64,000 nt of DNA. Origin: Nocardiopsis terrae. Lineage in GTDB: Bacteria; Actinomycetota; Actinomycetes; Streptosporangiales; Streptosporangiaceae. The notes beneath the pieces were generated by a model that was not told the DNA's origin, ran no database searches, and saw only the letters and a program-made list of their open reading frames with translations. Location of the stretch: NCBI RefSeq assembly GCF_014651695.1, contig NZ_BMXJ01000001.1, positions 288,845 through 352,844 on the forward strand. The letters are read 5' to 3'. Below are positions 54,432 to 64,000 of the stretch, piece by piece. Position 1 is the stretch's first letter, and the number at the start of each line of letters is the position of its first letter. The position numbers and the translations under genes are program-made.

Positions 54432-54522
54432 ATAACCAGTTGTGATGCAATATCCAGTGGGTTCGTGACCCGTGAGGGCCCCGGCACCGCGCAACAGCAC
54501 AACAAGCAGAGGGAGGTTGGCG

Positions 54523-55326
54523 ATGACCAACCGCGCGTACGTGATCGCAGGGTCGGAGGCCACCGGCGGCGCCGGAATCCAGGCCGACCTCAAGGCCTTC
54601 CAGGAACTGGGCGTCTACGGGATGGGGACGATCACCTGCATCGTCTCCTTCGACCCCGGGAACGACTGGAGCCACCGCTTCGTCCCGGTCGAGCCGGGCG
54701 TCATCGCCGACCAGATCGAGGCGGCCACCGCCTGCCACGACCTCGACGTCGTCAAGATCGGCATGCTCGGCACCCCGGACACGATCGACGTGGTCTCCGA
54801 GGCGCTCCAGCGGCAGCCGTGGCGGCACGTGGTCCTCGACCCGGTCCTGATCTGCAAGGGCCAGGAGCCCGGCGCCGCGCTGGACACCGACAAGGCCCTC
54901 ACCGCGCAGATCCTGCCGCTGGCCACCGTCATCACCCCGAACCACTTCGAGGCCCGCACCCTCGCCGGAATGGAGTCCCTCGACACCGTCGACGACCTCG
55001 TCGAGGCCGCCCGCCGCATCCGTGAACTCGGCCCCGCGCACGTGGTCGTCAAGGGCGGCACCGAACTGCCCGGACCTGACGCCGTCGACGTCTACTTCGA
55101 CGGCGAGGAGGTCACCGTCCTGAGCGCACCCAAGATCGGGGAGGAGCGCGTGAGCGGCGCGGGCTGCACCTTCGCCGCGGCGATCACCGCCGAGCTGGCC
55201 AAGGGCGCCGAGGTGGGCGAGGCGGTACGCACCGCCAAGGCCATGGTTCGCGAGGGCATCGCCGAACGCCTGACCACACGCGCACCCTTCGCCTCCGTCG
55301 TCCCGATCGCGCCGTCCGAGGCCTAG
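54523..55326 (+). CDS. pdxK: Pyridoxal kinase (ThiD-like PdxK)
   Basis: Phosphorylates B6 vitamers. 267 aa from ATG 54523, AGGGAGG upstream. Starts YVIAGSEATGGAGIQADLKA, then VLDPVLICKGQE, ATVITPNHFEARTLAGM, HVVVKGGTEL and the anion hole GAGCTFAAAITAELAKGAEV. It resembles Bacillus subtilis PdxK/ThiD2 along its whole length, which belongs to the ribokinase-like HMP kinase group. HMP kinase activity is also possible. Confidence 0.9.
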   Translation: MTNRAYVIAGSEATGGAGIQADLKAFQELGVYGMGTITCIVSFDPGNDWSHRFVPVEPGVIADQIEAATACHDLDVVKIGMLGTPDTIDVVSEALQRQPWRHVVLDPVLICKGQEPGAALDTDKALTAQILPLATVITPNHFEARTLAGMESLDTVDDLVEAARRIRELGPAHVVVKGGTELPGPDAVDVYFDGEEVTVLSAPKIGEERVSGAGCTFAAAITAELAKGAEVGEAVRTAKAMVREGIAERLTTRAPFASVVPIAPSEA

Positions 55327-55461
55327 GCTCCGCCGCCCGGGGTATCGTCCCCGGCCGTCGGGAGGGACACCTCACTCCCGCGACATCCGTGGCCCCGGAG
55401 ATGATTCAACCGCCCGCGGAACGGACAGGGATCCCGGTAGAACCGATCGAAGGAGGCTCCC

Positions 55462-55662
55462 ATGTCCGAAGAGGACAAGGCTGAGAACAAGTTCGACGAG
55501 TTCAGGGGCAAGGCCAAGGAGGGCCTCGGCAAGGCCACGGACAACGAACAGTGGCAGGCCGAGGGCAAGGCCGAACAGACCAAGTCCAAGCTCAAGCAGG
55601 CAGGTGAGAAGGTCAAGGACGCCCTCACCCCGGACAACGGCCCCAAGAAGGGCCAAGGCTAG
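55462..55662 (+). CDS. CsbD family stress protein
   Basis: 66 aa from ATG 55462, AAGGAGG upstream. Pattern NKFDEFRGKAKEGLGKATDN, EQWQAEGKAEQTKSKLKQAG is standard CsbD: small, hydrophilic, very Lys/Glu-rich. General stress-induced in Bacillus; function unknown. Confidence 0.92.
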   Translation: MSEEDKAENKFDEFRGKAKEGLGKATDNEQWQAEGKAEQTKSKLKQAGEKVKDALTPDNGPKKGQG

Positions 55663-55677
55663 TCCGGAACAGGACTC

Positions 55678-55713
55678 CGAGGGGGAGGTCCCGTGCGCGG
55701 GGCCTCCCCCTCG
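55678..55713. terminator. Terminator between CsbD and MarR genes
   Basis: CGAGGGGGAGG (55678-55688) pairs perfectly over 11 bp with 55703-55713, 16 nt after the CsbD stop and before the end of the convergent MarR gene. Confidence 0.75.
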
Positions 55714-55792
55714 TGTCGCGGGAGGTCGGGTTCACGGGGGTACCGCCCCGCTTCCGGGCCACCCCGGCCACGCGACACCCGGAACCGGGTTC

Positions 55793-56305
55793 TCAGGCCC
55801 GCGGCTCCTCCGGCGCGGTGTCGCCCAGGGAGAGCAGCAGCTTGCGCATCAGGGCGGCGAGCTGGTCCCGTTCGGCCGTGTCCAGCCCTTCCAGCAGTCT
55901 TGCCTCGTTGGCCACGTGCCCCTCCACGACCCGGTTCACCAGGTCCAGCCCCCCACCGGTGAGGCTGACCAGGACGCGGCGGCGGCTGGCGGGGTCCGCC
56001 TGGCGCTGGACCAGTTCCCTGCGGACGAGGCGGTCGACCCGGTTGGTCATGGCAGCCGAGCCCACCATCATCATCCGCACCAGCTCCTTGGCGGTCAGCT
56101 GGTAGGGGGCGCCGGACCTCCGCAGTGTGGCCAGCACGTCGAACTCCCAGCGCTCCAGGTCGTACTCCGTGAGGAGTTCGCTGACCCCCCGGCCCAGGAT
56201 CTGCTGCAGGCGGTTCGTCCGCCCGACGACCCCCATGGGTGAGGTGTCGAGGTCGGGTCGCTCACGGGCCCATTGGGCGAGGAAGAGGTCGACGGCGTCG
56301 TTCAT
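55793..56305 (-). CDS. MarR-family transcriptional regulator
   Basis: 170 aa from ATG 56305, apparently leaderless. Winged HTH: WEFDVLATLRRSGAPYQLTA, KELVRMMMVGSAAMTNRVDR (recognition helix) and the wing DPASRRRVLVSLT. Divergent from the nitroreductase-EamA pair over an operator-rich gap, so it most likely represses that pair and itself, releasing on binding a small aromatic or drug-like ligand. Confidence 0.92.
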   Translation of the reverse strand: MNDAVDLFLAQWARERPDLDTSPMGVVGRTNRLQQILGRGVSELLTEYDLERWEFDVLATLRRSGAPYQLTAKELVRMMMVGSAAMTNRVDRLVRRELVQRQADPASRRRVLVSLTGGGLDLVNRVVEGHVANEARLLEGLDTAERDQLAALMRKLLLSLGDTAPEEPRA

Positions 56306-56311
56306 CCGGCG

Positions 56312-56317
56312 ATCATA
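56312..56317 (-). promoter_or_regulatory. -10-like hexamer of the MarR gene
   Basis: TATGAT on the minus strand lies exactly 6 nt before ATG 56305; a leaderless transcript is likely. Confidence 0.5.
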
Positions 56318-56349
56318 GCGCCGCGCCCTTGACGGGCCGGACCCCCGCA

Positions 56350-56386
56350 CATAATCTTTCGACATCGAACAATTAGACGTCGAAAG
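56350..56386 (+). promoter_or_regulatory. Promoter with double MarR-type operator
   Basis: CATAAT (56350-56355) is a fair -10 for the nitroreductase gene. Overlapping it, CTTTCGAC (56356-56363) and GTCGAAAG (56379-56386) form a perfect inverted repeat with a 15-nt spacer. Inside lie two palindromic 12-mers, TTCGACATCGAA (56358-56369) and TTAGACGTCGAA (56373-56384). Probable binding sites for two dimers of the divergent MarR protein. Confidence 0.65.
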
Positions 56387-56394
56387 GTAATCCC

Positions 56395-57042
56395 GTGGCG
56401 CCTCCCACCGTCACCCAGGTCATCCGGACCCGGCGCAGCATCCGCCGTTTCCGCCCGGACCCGGTCCCCGAGCACCTCCTGCGCGAACTCCTCGAACTCA
56501 CCCTGGAGGCGCCCTCCAGCTGGAACTTCCAGGCCCGGTCCGTGGTGGCCGTCCGAAACCCCGCCAACCGGGAGGCGCTCTCCCGAGCCGCCAACGGTCA
56601 GCGCCAGCCCCGCGAAGCACCCCTGACCCTGGTCTTCCTCGCCGAGGCCGAGGGGTGGCGCGCGGACCTCAGCGACGTCTACGCGAGAGCCCGGGAGAAC
56701 CGGGCCTGGGACGAGGACTTCGTGCGCAGCACCGCCACCCACGGGATCGAGTTCCAACGCGACCTGGCCGCACGCGGCCTGGCCCGCGAGTACGCGGTCA
56801 AGGACGCGATGATCGCCGCGACCCACGCCATGCTCGCCGCCACCGCGTTCGGGCTGGCCACCTCGCCGATGAACGGCTGGGACGAGGCCGAGGTGCTCAG
56901 GGCGGTCGGCGCCGGCCACCGGGACGACCTCGCCGTCGCCCTCCTGCTCTCCGTCGGCTTCCCCGCCGAGGAACGCCGCCACCCCGGCAGGCGCCCCCTC
57001 GCCCGCCTCGCCTTCGGCGAGCGTTACGGGGAGGGGCTGTGA
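56395..57042 (+). CDS. Nitroreductase family protein
   Basis: 215 aa from GTG 56395. FMN-dependent oxidoreductase: RTRRSIRRFRPDPVPEHLLR (FMN-binding Arg residues), LEAPSSWNFQARSVVAV, and AMLAATAFGLATSPMNGWDE. Reduces nitro-aromatics or quinones in other members. Coupled to the EamA gene by a 4-bp GTGA overlap and probably under MarR control. Confidence 0.93.
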   Translation: MAPPTVTQVIRTRRSIRRFRPDPVPEHLLRELLELTLEAPSSWNFQARSVVAVRNPANREALSRAANGQRQPREAPLTLVFLAEAEGWRADLSDVYARARENRAWDEDFVRSTATHGIEFQRDLAARGLAREYAVKDAMIAATHAMLAATAFGLATSPMNGWDEAEVLRAVGAGHRDDLAVALLLSVGFPAEERRHPGRRPLARLAFGERYGEGL

Positions 57043-58016
57043 CCGGCCGCGGCCGTGTCGCCGCGGACTCCCTGCTCACCGTGCTCGCCCCGGCGATCTG
57101 GGGGAGCACCTACCTGGTCACCACGGAGTTCCTCCCACCCGACCGCCCGTTCCTGGCCGCGATGGTCCGTGCCCTGCCCGCCGGGCTCCTCCTACTGCTG
57201 TTCACCCGGTCCCTGCCCTCCGGCGTGTGGTGGTGGCGTTCGCTGGTCCTCGGCACCCTCAACATCGGCGCCTTCCTCTACCTGCTCTTCGTCGCCGCCT
57301 ACCTGCTCCCGGGCGGGATCGCCGCCCTGGTGATGTCGGTCCAGCCGGTCATCGTGCTGCTGCTGGGGGCCCTGCTGCTGCGCCAGGCGGTCCGGCCCGC
57401 GCACCTCCTGGCCTGCCTGCTCGGCGCCGCCGGGGTCGGCCTGCTCGTGGTGGGTCCCGAAGCCGCCCTGGACCCGGTCGGCGTCCTGGCCGGACTGGCC
57501 GCCGCGGTCTCCATGGGCACCGGCATCGTGCTCACCAAGCGCTGGGGCCGTCCCGCGGGGGTGGGCCTGCTGGGCTTCACCGGCTGGCAGCTCACCGCGG
57601 GCGGGCTAGTCCTGCTGCCCGCCACCCTCGTGCTGGAGGGGCTGCCGGCCTCGGTCACCGCGGTCAACCTGGCCGGGTTCGCCTACCTTGGGCTGATCGG
57701 CGCGCTGCTCTCCTACGCGCTGTGGTTCCGCGGCCTGGAACGGCTACCCGCCCTGGCGGTCTCCTTCCTGTCCTTCGCCAGCCCGCTCACCGCCACCGTC
57801 CTCGGCTTCCTCGTGCTCGACGAGACACTCACCCCCGTCCAGGGGATCGGCGCGCTCGCCGCCGTCGGGGCGGTGCTGCTGGTCCAGTTCACCGCGCACC
57901 GGCCCCGCCCCGCGGCGGAACCCGACGGCGCCCCCGGGTCCGGTGCCCGCGGAACAGGAGGGTCCGGAGCCCCGACCGCCCGGAGGCCCGGGGCCCCGGA
58001 GGTCGCAGCCCGATAG
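57039..58016 (+). CDS. EamA-family (DMT) transporter
   Basis: 325 aa from GTG 57039, overlapping the nitroreductase stop. Ten hydrophobic segments in two EamA halves (APAIWGSTYLVTTEFLPPDR and YALWFRGLERLPALAVSFLS mark the ends of each half). The C-terminal 35 residues are a polar Pro/Gly/Ala tail. Likely exports a small metabolite or drug, perhaps the product or substrate of the nitroreductase. Confidence 0.92.
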   Translation: MTGRGRVAADSLLTVLAPAIWGSTYLVTTEFLPPDRPFLAAMVRALPAGLLLLLFTRSLPSGVWWWRSLVLGTLNIGAFLYLLFVAAYLLPGGIAALVMSVQPVIVLLLGALLLRQAVRPAHLLACLLGAAGVGLLVVGPEAALDPVGVLAGLAAAVSMGTGIVLTKRWGRPAGVGLLGFTGWQLTAGGLVLLPATLVLEGLPASVTAVNLAGFAYLGLIGALLSYALWFRGLERLPALAVSFLSFASPLTATVLGFLVLDETLTPVQGIGALAAVGAVLLVQFTAHRPRPAAEPDGAPGSGARGTGGSGAPTARRPGAPEVAAR

Positions 58017-58023
58017 GGGCCCT

Positions 58024-58040
58024 CCCCCGGGCTCCGGGGG
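58024..58040. terminator. Hairpin between EamA and lacZ genes
   Basis: CCCCCGG pairs perfectly with CCGGGGG (58034-58040), loop 3 nt, between two convergent genes. Confidence 0.55.
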
Positions 58041-58079
58041 GCGTCCGGCCCGCGCGGCAGCGGTACCGTCCCCCCTCGG

Positions 58080-61121
<3,042 letters not shown>

Positions 61122-61379
61122 TCAGCTCTCCCTTGGGGGTACGGCCTGCGCCGGGTCGGGGTTCGGCGTCCGGCGGCCGGACCGGTTCGGAACGTCACGC
61201 GCCCGTGAGCACCGCCACAGGGAAACACCCACATAGTCAACACTTCACCCGGCACCTGTCAACACTTACAAACAATAACCAACAAGCAACCAGTCAAGAT
61301 CCAGCATTGACAACACAAACAAACATCAGGACACTACTTTCGAACAAGAACCAACAGAGCCAACCGCCTTGGGAGACGG
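61122..61379. promoter_or_regulatory. Divergent control region of the galactoside locus
   Basis: 258 bp between lacZ and the DeoR gene. From about 61225 to 61375 the plus strand is markedly A/C-rich and lower in GC, with repeated CAACA/AACAA units and two TCAACACTT copies (about 61228-61236 and 61258-61266). TTGACA (61307-61312) with GACACT 17 nt later is a candidate promoter for the DeoR gene. Likely operators for the DeoR protein lie among the repeats. Confidence 0.55.
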
Positions 61380-62168
61380 ATGCTGGCCGCACAACGGCAG
61401 GAGCTGATCCTCGAACAGGTCCGGCGGGACGGGGGCGTGCGCGTCACCGAGCTCGTCGAGGCCTTCGCCGTGTCGGACATGACCATCCGGCGCGACCTCG
61501 ACACCCTGGAGGGCCGCGGTGAGCTGCGCAAGGTCCACGGCGGCGCCGTAGCCCCCGAGGGGGCGCGCACCGAGGAGCCCGGGTTCGAGGCGAAGTCGAC
61601 GCGGCAGTCCGGGGAGAAGCACGCGATCGCCCGCGCCGTCGCCGGTCTGATCCGACCGCACAGCGCCGTGGGGCTGTCCGCCGGAACCACCACCGCCCTG
61701 GTCGCCGAGTACCTGCACCAGACCCCCGGGCTGACCGTCATCACCAACTCGGTCCACGTGGCCGAGGTGTTCTACCGCTCCGAGCGCACCGACCAGACCG
61801 TGGCCCTCACCGGCGGTTTCCGCACCCCCTCGGACGCCCTCGTGGGGCCGATCGCCCTGGCCTCCGTGCGAGGGCTCAACCTGGACGCCCTCGTCCTGGG
61901 CGTACACGGCATGCACGAACGGGCCGGGTTCACCACACCCAACCTGATGGAGTCCGAGACCAACCGGGCCCTGGTCGAGTCGGCCGACAGCCTGGTGGTC
62001 GCCGCCGACCACACCAAGTGGGGCACGGTCGGCATCAGCACCATCGCCCCGCTGGACCGCTGCGACGTACTCGTCACCGACGAGGGGCTCTCCCCCGCCG
62101 CACGCGACACCCTCCAGGACCGCGTGGGCCGCCTCGTGGTCGCCGAAGTCCCCCGGGAGGACCGATGA
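61380..62168 (+). CDS. DeoR/GlpR-family transcriptional regulator
   Basis: 262 aa from ATG 61380, GGGAGA upstream. N-terminal HTH: RVTELVEAFAVSDMTIRRDL, then DTLEGRGELRKVHGGAV, the DeoR signature. The C-terminal DeoRC sensor domain has LSAGTTTALVAEYL and VVAADHTKWG. Ligand is probably a phosphorylated sugar such as galactose-1-phosphate or tagatose phosphate. It precedes galT with an ATGA overlap, so it likely controls lacZ and gal genes. Confidence 0.94.
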   Translation: MLAAQRQELILEQVRRDGGVRVTELVEAFAVSDMTIRRDLDTLEGRGELRKVHGGAVAPEGARTEEPGFEAKSTRQSGEKHAIARAVAGLIRPHSAVGLSAGTTTALVAEYLHQTPGLTVITNSVHVAEVFYRSERTDQTVALTGGFRTPSDALVGPIALASVRGLNLDALVLGVHGMHERAGFTTPNLMESETNRALVESADSLVVAADHTKWGTVGISTIAPLDRCDVLVTDEGLSPAARDTLQDRVGRLVVAEVPREDR

Positions 62169-63190
62169 GGAAGACCTCCGCGCACCTGGCCGACGGCCGG
62201 GAGATCATCTACTACGACGAGGACGGCGGCACCCGGGTGCAGGCCCCGGACCTGCGGGAGCTGCCGCCCGCCGCCCCGGGCTCCGAACTGCGCTGGGACC
62301 CGCTCAGACGCGAACAGGTGATCCTCGCCGCCCACCGCCAGGGCCGCACCCACCTGCCGCCCAGCGACGAGTGCCCGCTGTGCCCCTCCGGAGGCGACCG
62401 GCTCACCGAGGTGCCCTCGTCCTCCTACGACGTGGTGGCCTTCGAGAACCGCTTCCCCGCCCTCAGCGGCACCGAGGGCCGGTGCGAGGTGCTCTGCTTC
62501 TCCTCCGACCACGACACCTCCCTCGCCGGGCTCGGCCCCCGGCGCCTGCGCACCATCGTGGACGCCTGGGCCGACCGTACCGAGGAGTTGTCCGCCCGGC
62601 CCGGAGTGAAGCAGGTGTACGTCTTCGAGAACCGGGGCCCGGAGATCGGGGTGACCCTGCACCACCCGCACGGGCAGATCTACGCGCTCCCGTTCGTCAC
62701 CCCCCGGACCGAGCGCGACCTGGACTCGGCCCGCCTGCACCGGGCGGAGACCGGGCGCGACCTGTTCGCCGACATCCTGGCGACCGAGGCCGCGGGGCCC
62801 CGGGTGGTACTGGCCAACGAGCACTGGACGGCCTTCGTGCCCGAGGCGGCCCGCTGGCCGGTGGAGGTGCACGTGTACCCGCACCGGGCCGTGCCCGACC
62901 TGCCCGCCCTGGACGGGGCCGAGCGCACCGCGCTGGCCGAGCTCTACGGCGACCTCCTCGGACGGGCGGACCGGCTGTTCGACGGTCCGCTGCCCTACGT
63001 CTCCGCCTGGCACCAGGCGCCCGTCGACGACCCCGGGCTGCGCGGGCTCGCCCGGCTGCGCCTCGAACTGTTCTCCGTGCGGCGCGCCCCGGGCAAGCTC
63101 AAGTACCTGGCCGGGACCGAGTCCGGCGCGGGTGTGTTCAGCAACGACGTGGCCCCCGAGACCACGGCCCGACGACTCAGGGAGGCCTGA
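62165..63190 (+). CDS. galT: Galactose-1-phosphate uridylyltransferase
   Basis: Leloir enzyme exchanging UMP between UDP-glucose and galactose-1-phosphate. 341 aa from ATG 62165. CPLCPSG holds zinc-ligand cysteines. The active site LHHPHGQIYALP has nucleophile H169. PVEVHVYPHRAVPDLP and WHQAPVDDPG close the barrel. Overlaps the DeoR stop by 4 bp and leads to galE 2 bp later. Confidence 0.96.
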   Translation: MRKTSAHLADGREIIYYDEDGGTRVQAPDLRELPPAAPGSELRWDPLRREQVILAAHRQGRTHLPPSDECPLCPSGGDRLTEVPSSSYDVVAFENRFPALSGTEGRCEVLCFSSDHDTSLAGLGPRRLRTIVDAWADRTEELSARPGVKQVYVFENRGPEIGVTLHHPHGQIYALPFVTPRTERDLDSARLHRAETGRDLFADILATEAAGPRVVLANEHWTAFVPEAARWPVEVHVYPHRAVPDLPALDGAERTALAELYGDLLGRADRLFDGPLPYVSAWHQAPVDDPGLRGLARLRLELFSVRRAPGKLKYLAGTESGAGVFSNDVAPETTARRLREA

Positions 63191-63192
63191 CC

Positions 63193-64000
63193 GTGAAGCT
63201 CCTCGTCACCGGCGGTGCCGGCTACATCGGCAGCGTCGTCACCGCGCTCCTGCTGGAGGCCGGGCACGGGGTCACCGTGCTCGACTCCCTCTCCACCGGG
63301 CACCGCGACGCCGTACCCCCGGGCGCCGCCCTGGTCGAGGGGGACGTCCACGGGGCCGCCGACGTGCTCGACCCGTCCTTCGACGCGGTCCTGCACTTCG
63401 CCGCGAAGTCCCTGGTCGGCGAGTCCGTCCAGGACCCGGGCCCGTACTGGGCCAACAACGTCGGCGGCACGCTGGCGCTGCTGGAGGCGATGCGCAGCCA
63501 CGGGGTGAACCGCCTGGTGTTCTCCTCCACCGCCGCCACCTACGGCGACCCGCTCTCCGAGGCGCCGCTGCGCGAGTCCGACCCGGCCGTTCCCGCCAAC
63601 CCCTACGGCGCGAGCAAACTCGCCGTGGACCACCTGCTGTCCGGCTGGGCGCAGGCGCACGGGCTGGGCGCGGTGAGCCTGCGCTACTTCAACGTCGCCG
63701 GGGCGCACCTGGGGTTCGGCGAGCGGCACGACCCGGAGACCCACCTCGTCCCCAACCTGCTCCGGGTGGCCGCCGGGCGGGCCCCGCACGCCTCGGTCCT
63801 CGGTACCGACTACCCCACCGGGGACGGCACCGCGGTCCGCGACTACCTGCACGTGGCCGACCTCGCCGAGGCCCACCTCCGGGCGCTGGAGCGCGCGGAA
63901 CCGGGGAGCCACCGGGTGTACAACCTCGGCAGCGGCGGCGGGTACAGCGTCCGGGAGGTCCTGGCCGCCGTCCGGCGCGTCACCGGGCACCCCGTTCCGG
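63193..64000 (+). CDS. galE: UDP-glucose 4-epimerase, 3' end beyond window
   Basis: Interconverts UDP-galactose and UDP-glucose. 269 residues visible from GTG 63193 (GGAGG upstream). NAD fold KLLVTGGAGYIGSVVTALLL, LHFAAKSLVGESVQDPGPYW, catalytic Ser/Thr in FSSTAATYG, YxxxK in NPYGASKLAVD, and DYLHVADLAEAHLRAL. The gene runs off the right edge with about 60 residues missing. galK may follow. Confidence 0.95.
   Translation, partial: MKLLVTGGAGYIGSVVTALLLEAGHGVTVLDSLSTGHRDAVPPGAALVEGDVHGAADVLDPSFDAVLHFAAKSLVGESVQDPGPYWANNVGGTLALLEAMRSHGVNRLVFSSTAATYGDPLSEAPLRESDPAVPANPYGASKLAVDHLLSGWAQAHGLGAVSLRYFNVAGAHLGFGERHDPETHLVPNLLRVAAGRAPHASVLGTDYPTGDGTAVRDYLHVADLAEAHLRALERAEPGSHRVYNLGSGGGYSVREVLAAVRRVTGHPVP

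Noticed and set aside
54349-54522. Riboswitch (TPP or similar) before pdxK
   Set aside because: No THI-box or other known riboswitch core could be matched; only a short inverted repeat is present.
52675-55041. 788-codon minus-strand open frame over the amine oxidase and pdxK
   Set aside because: Only its last 63 codons look like protein (TetR HTH); the rest is antisense to two well-supported genes.

Overview
The window is about 72% GC chromosomal DNA from a filamentous actinobacterium. The most likely host is Nocardiopsis or a close relative in the Streptosporangiales. This is inferred from the MFS-dTMP kinase fusion next to topA and holB, chaplin-type surface proteins with an LAVTG sorting motif, frequent GTG starts, and the gene content; no search was run. 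Most of the window is core genome with conserved operons. Four stretches look accessory.

Layout. 1-6460 (all minus): folate and housekeeping block folP(partial)-folE-ftsH, then hpt-tilS-DUF2342 metalloprotease. 6461-8182: dacB followed by an unusual roughly 160-nt inverted-repeat element. 8259-12426: ppa, a set of small unknown or membrane proteins, and a cupin gene preceded by a 31-codon cysteine-rich leader peptide. 12505-15840: a 1111-aa beta-helix protein with two AAA domains. 16277-22169: tRNA-Thr(CGT), a secreted TAP-like hydrolase, holB, a flavin-reductase-like gene and the MFS-tmk fusion. 22477-25308: topA. 25309-29311: chaplin cluster, made of a five-repeat Cys-free chaplin-like protein, a sortase-anchored chaplin and a secreted protein of unknown family. 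29545-31124: an M20 peptidase and tRNA-Leu(GAG), with a decayed alpha/beta hydrolase behind the tRNA. 31473-36159: ArsA-like ATPase with a cory-CC-star partner, Rsm22-type methyltransferase, CoA transferase. 36315-42897: a small gene, a 1579-aa protein of unknown family, an AraC regulator and a DUF2000 protein.

43208-48385 is the most clearly mobile part. Two small ESX-associated genes lead into a 1001-aa polymorphic toxin with a C-terminal DNA/RNA non-specific nuclease, then a YezG-type immunity gene, fragments of older modules and a second YezG gene broken by two one-base losses in poly-A runs. Base composition drops inside the toxin gene near 45245 and recovers near 48400.

48414-58016 holds a TetR/acyl-CoA dehydrogenase pair divergent from a TIGR03084 protein, a DUF1444-like gene, a truncated TetR, an amine oxidase, pdxK, a CsbD protein, and a MarR regulator divergent from a nitroreductase-EamA exporter pair. 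58080-64000 is a galactoside locus: lacZ divergent from a DeoR regulator, galT and galE (partial), so uptake products of beta-galactosides would feed the Leloir pathway.

Starts were chosen by Shine-Dalgarno spacing, family length and overlap with neighbours. Several genes appear leaderless, with a -10-like hexamer exactly 6 nt before the start. No CRISPR array, intact insertion sequence, rRNA or replication origin was seen.
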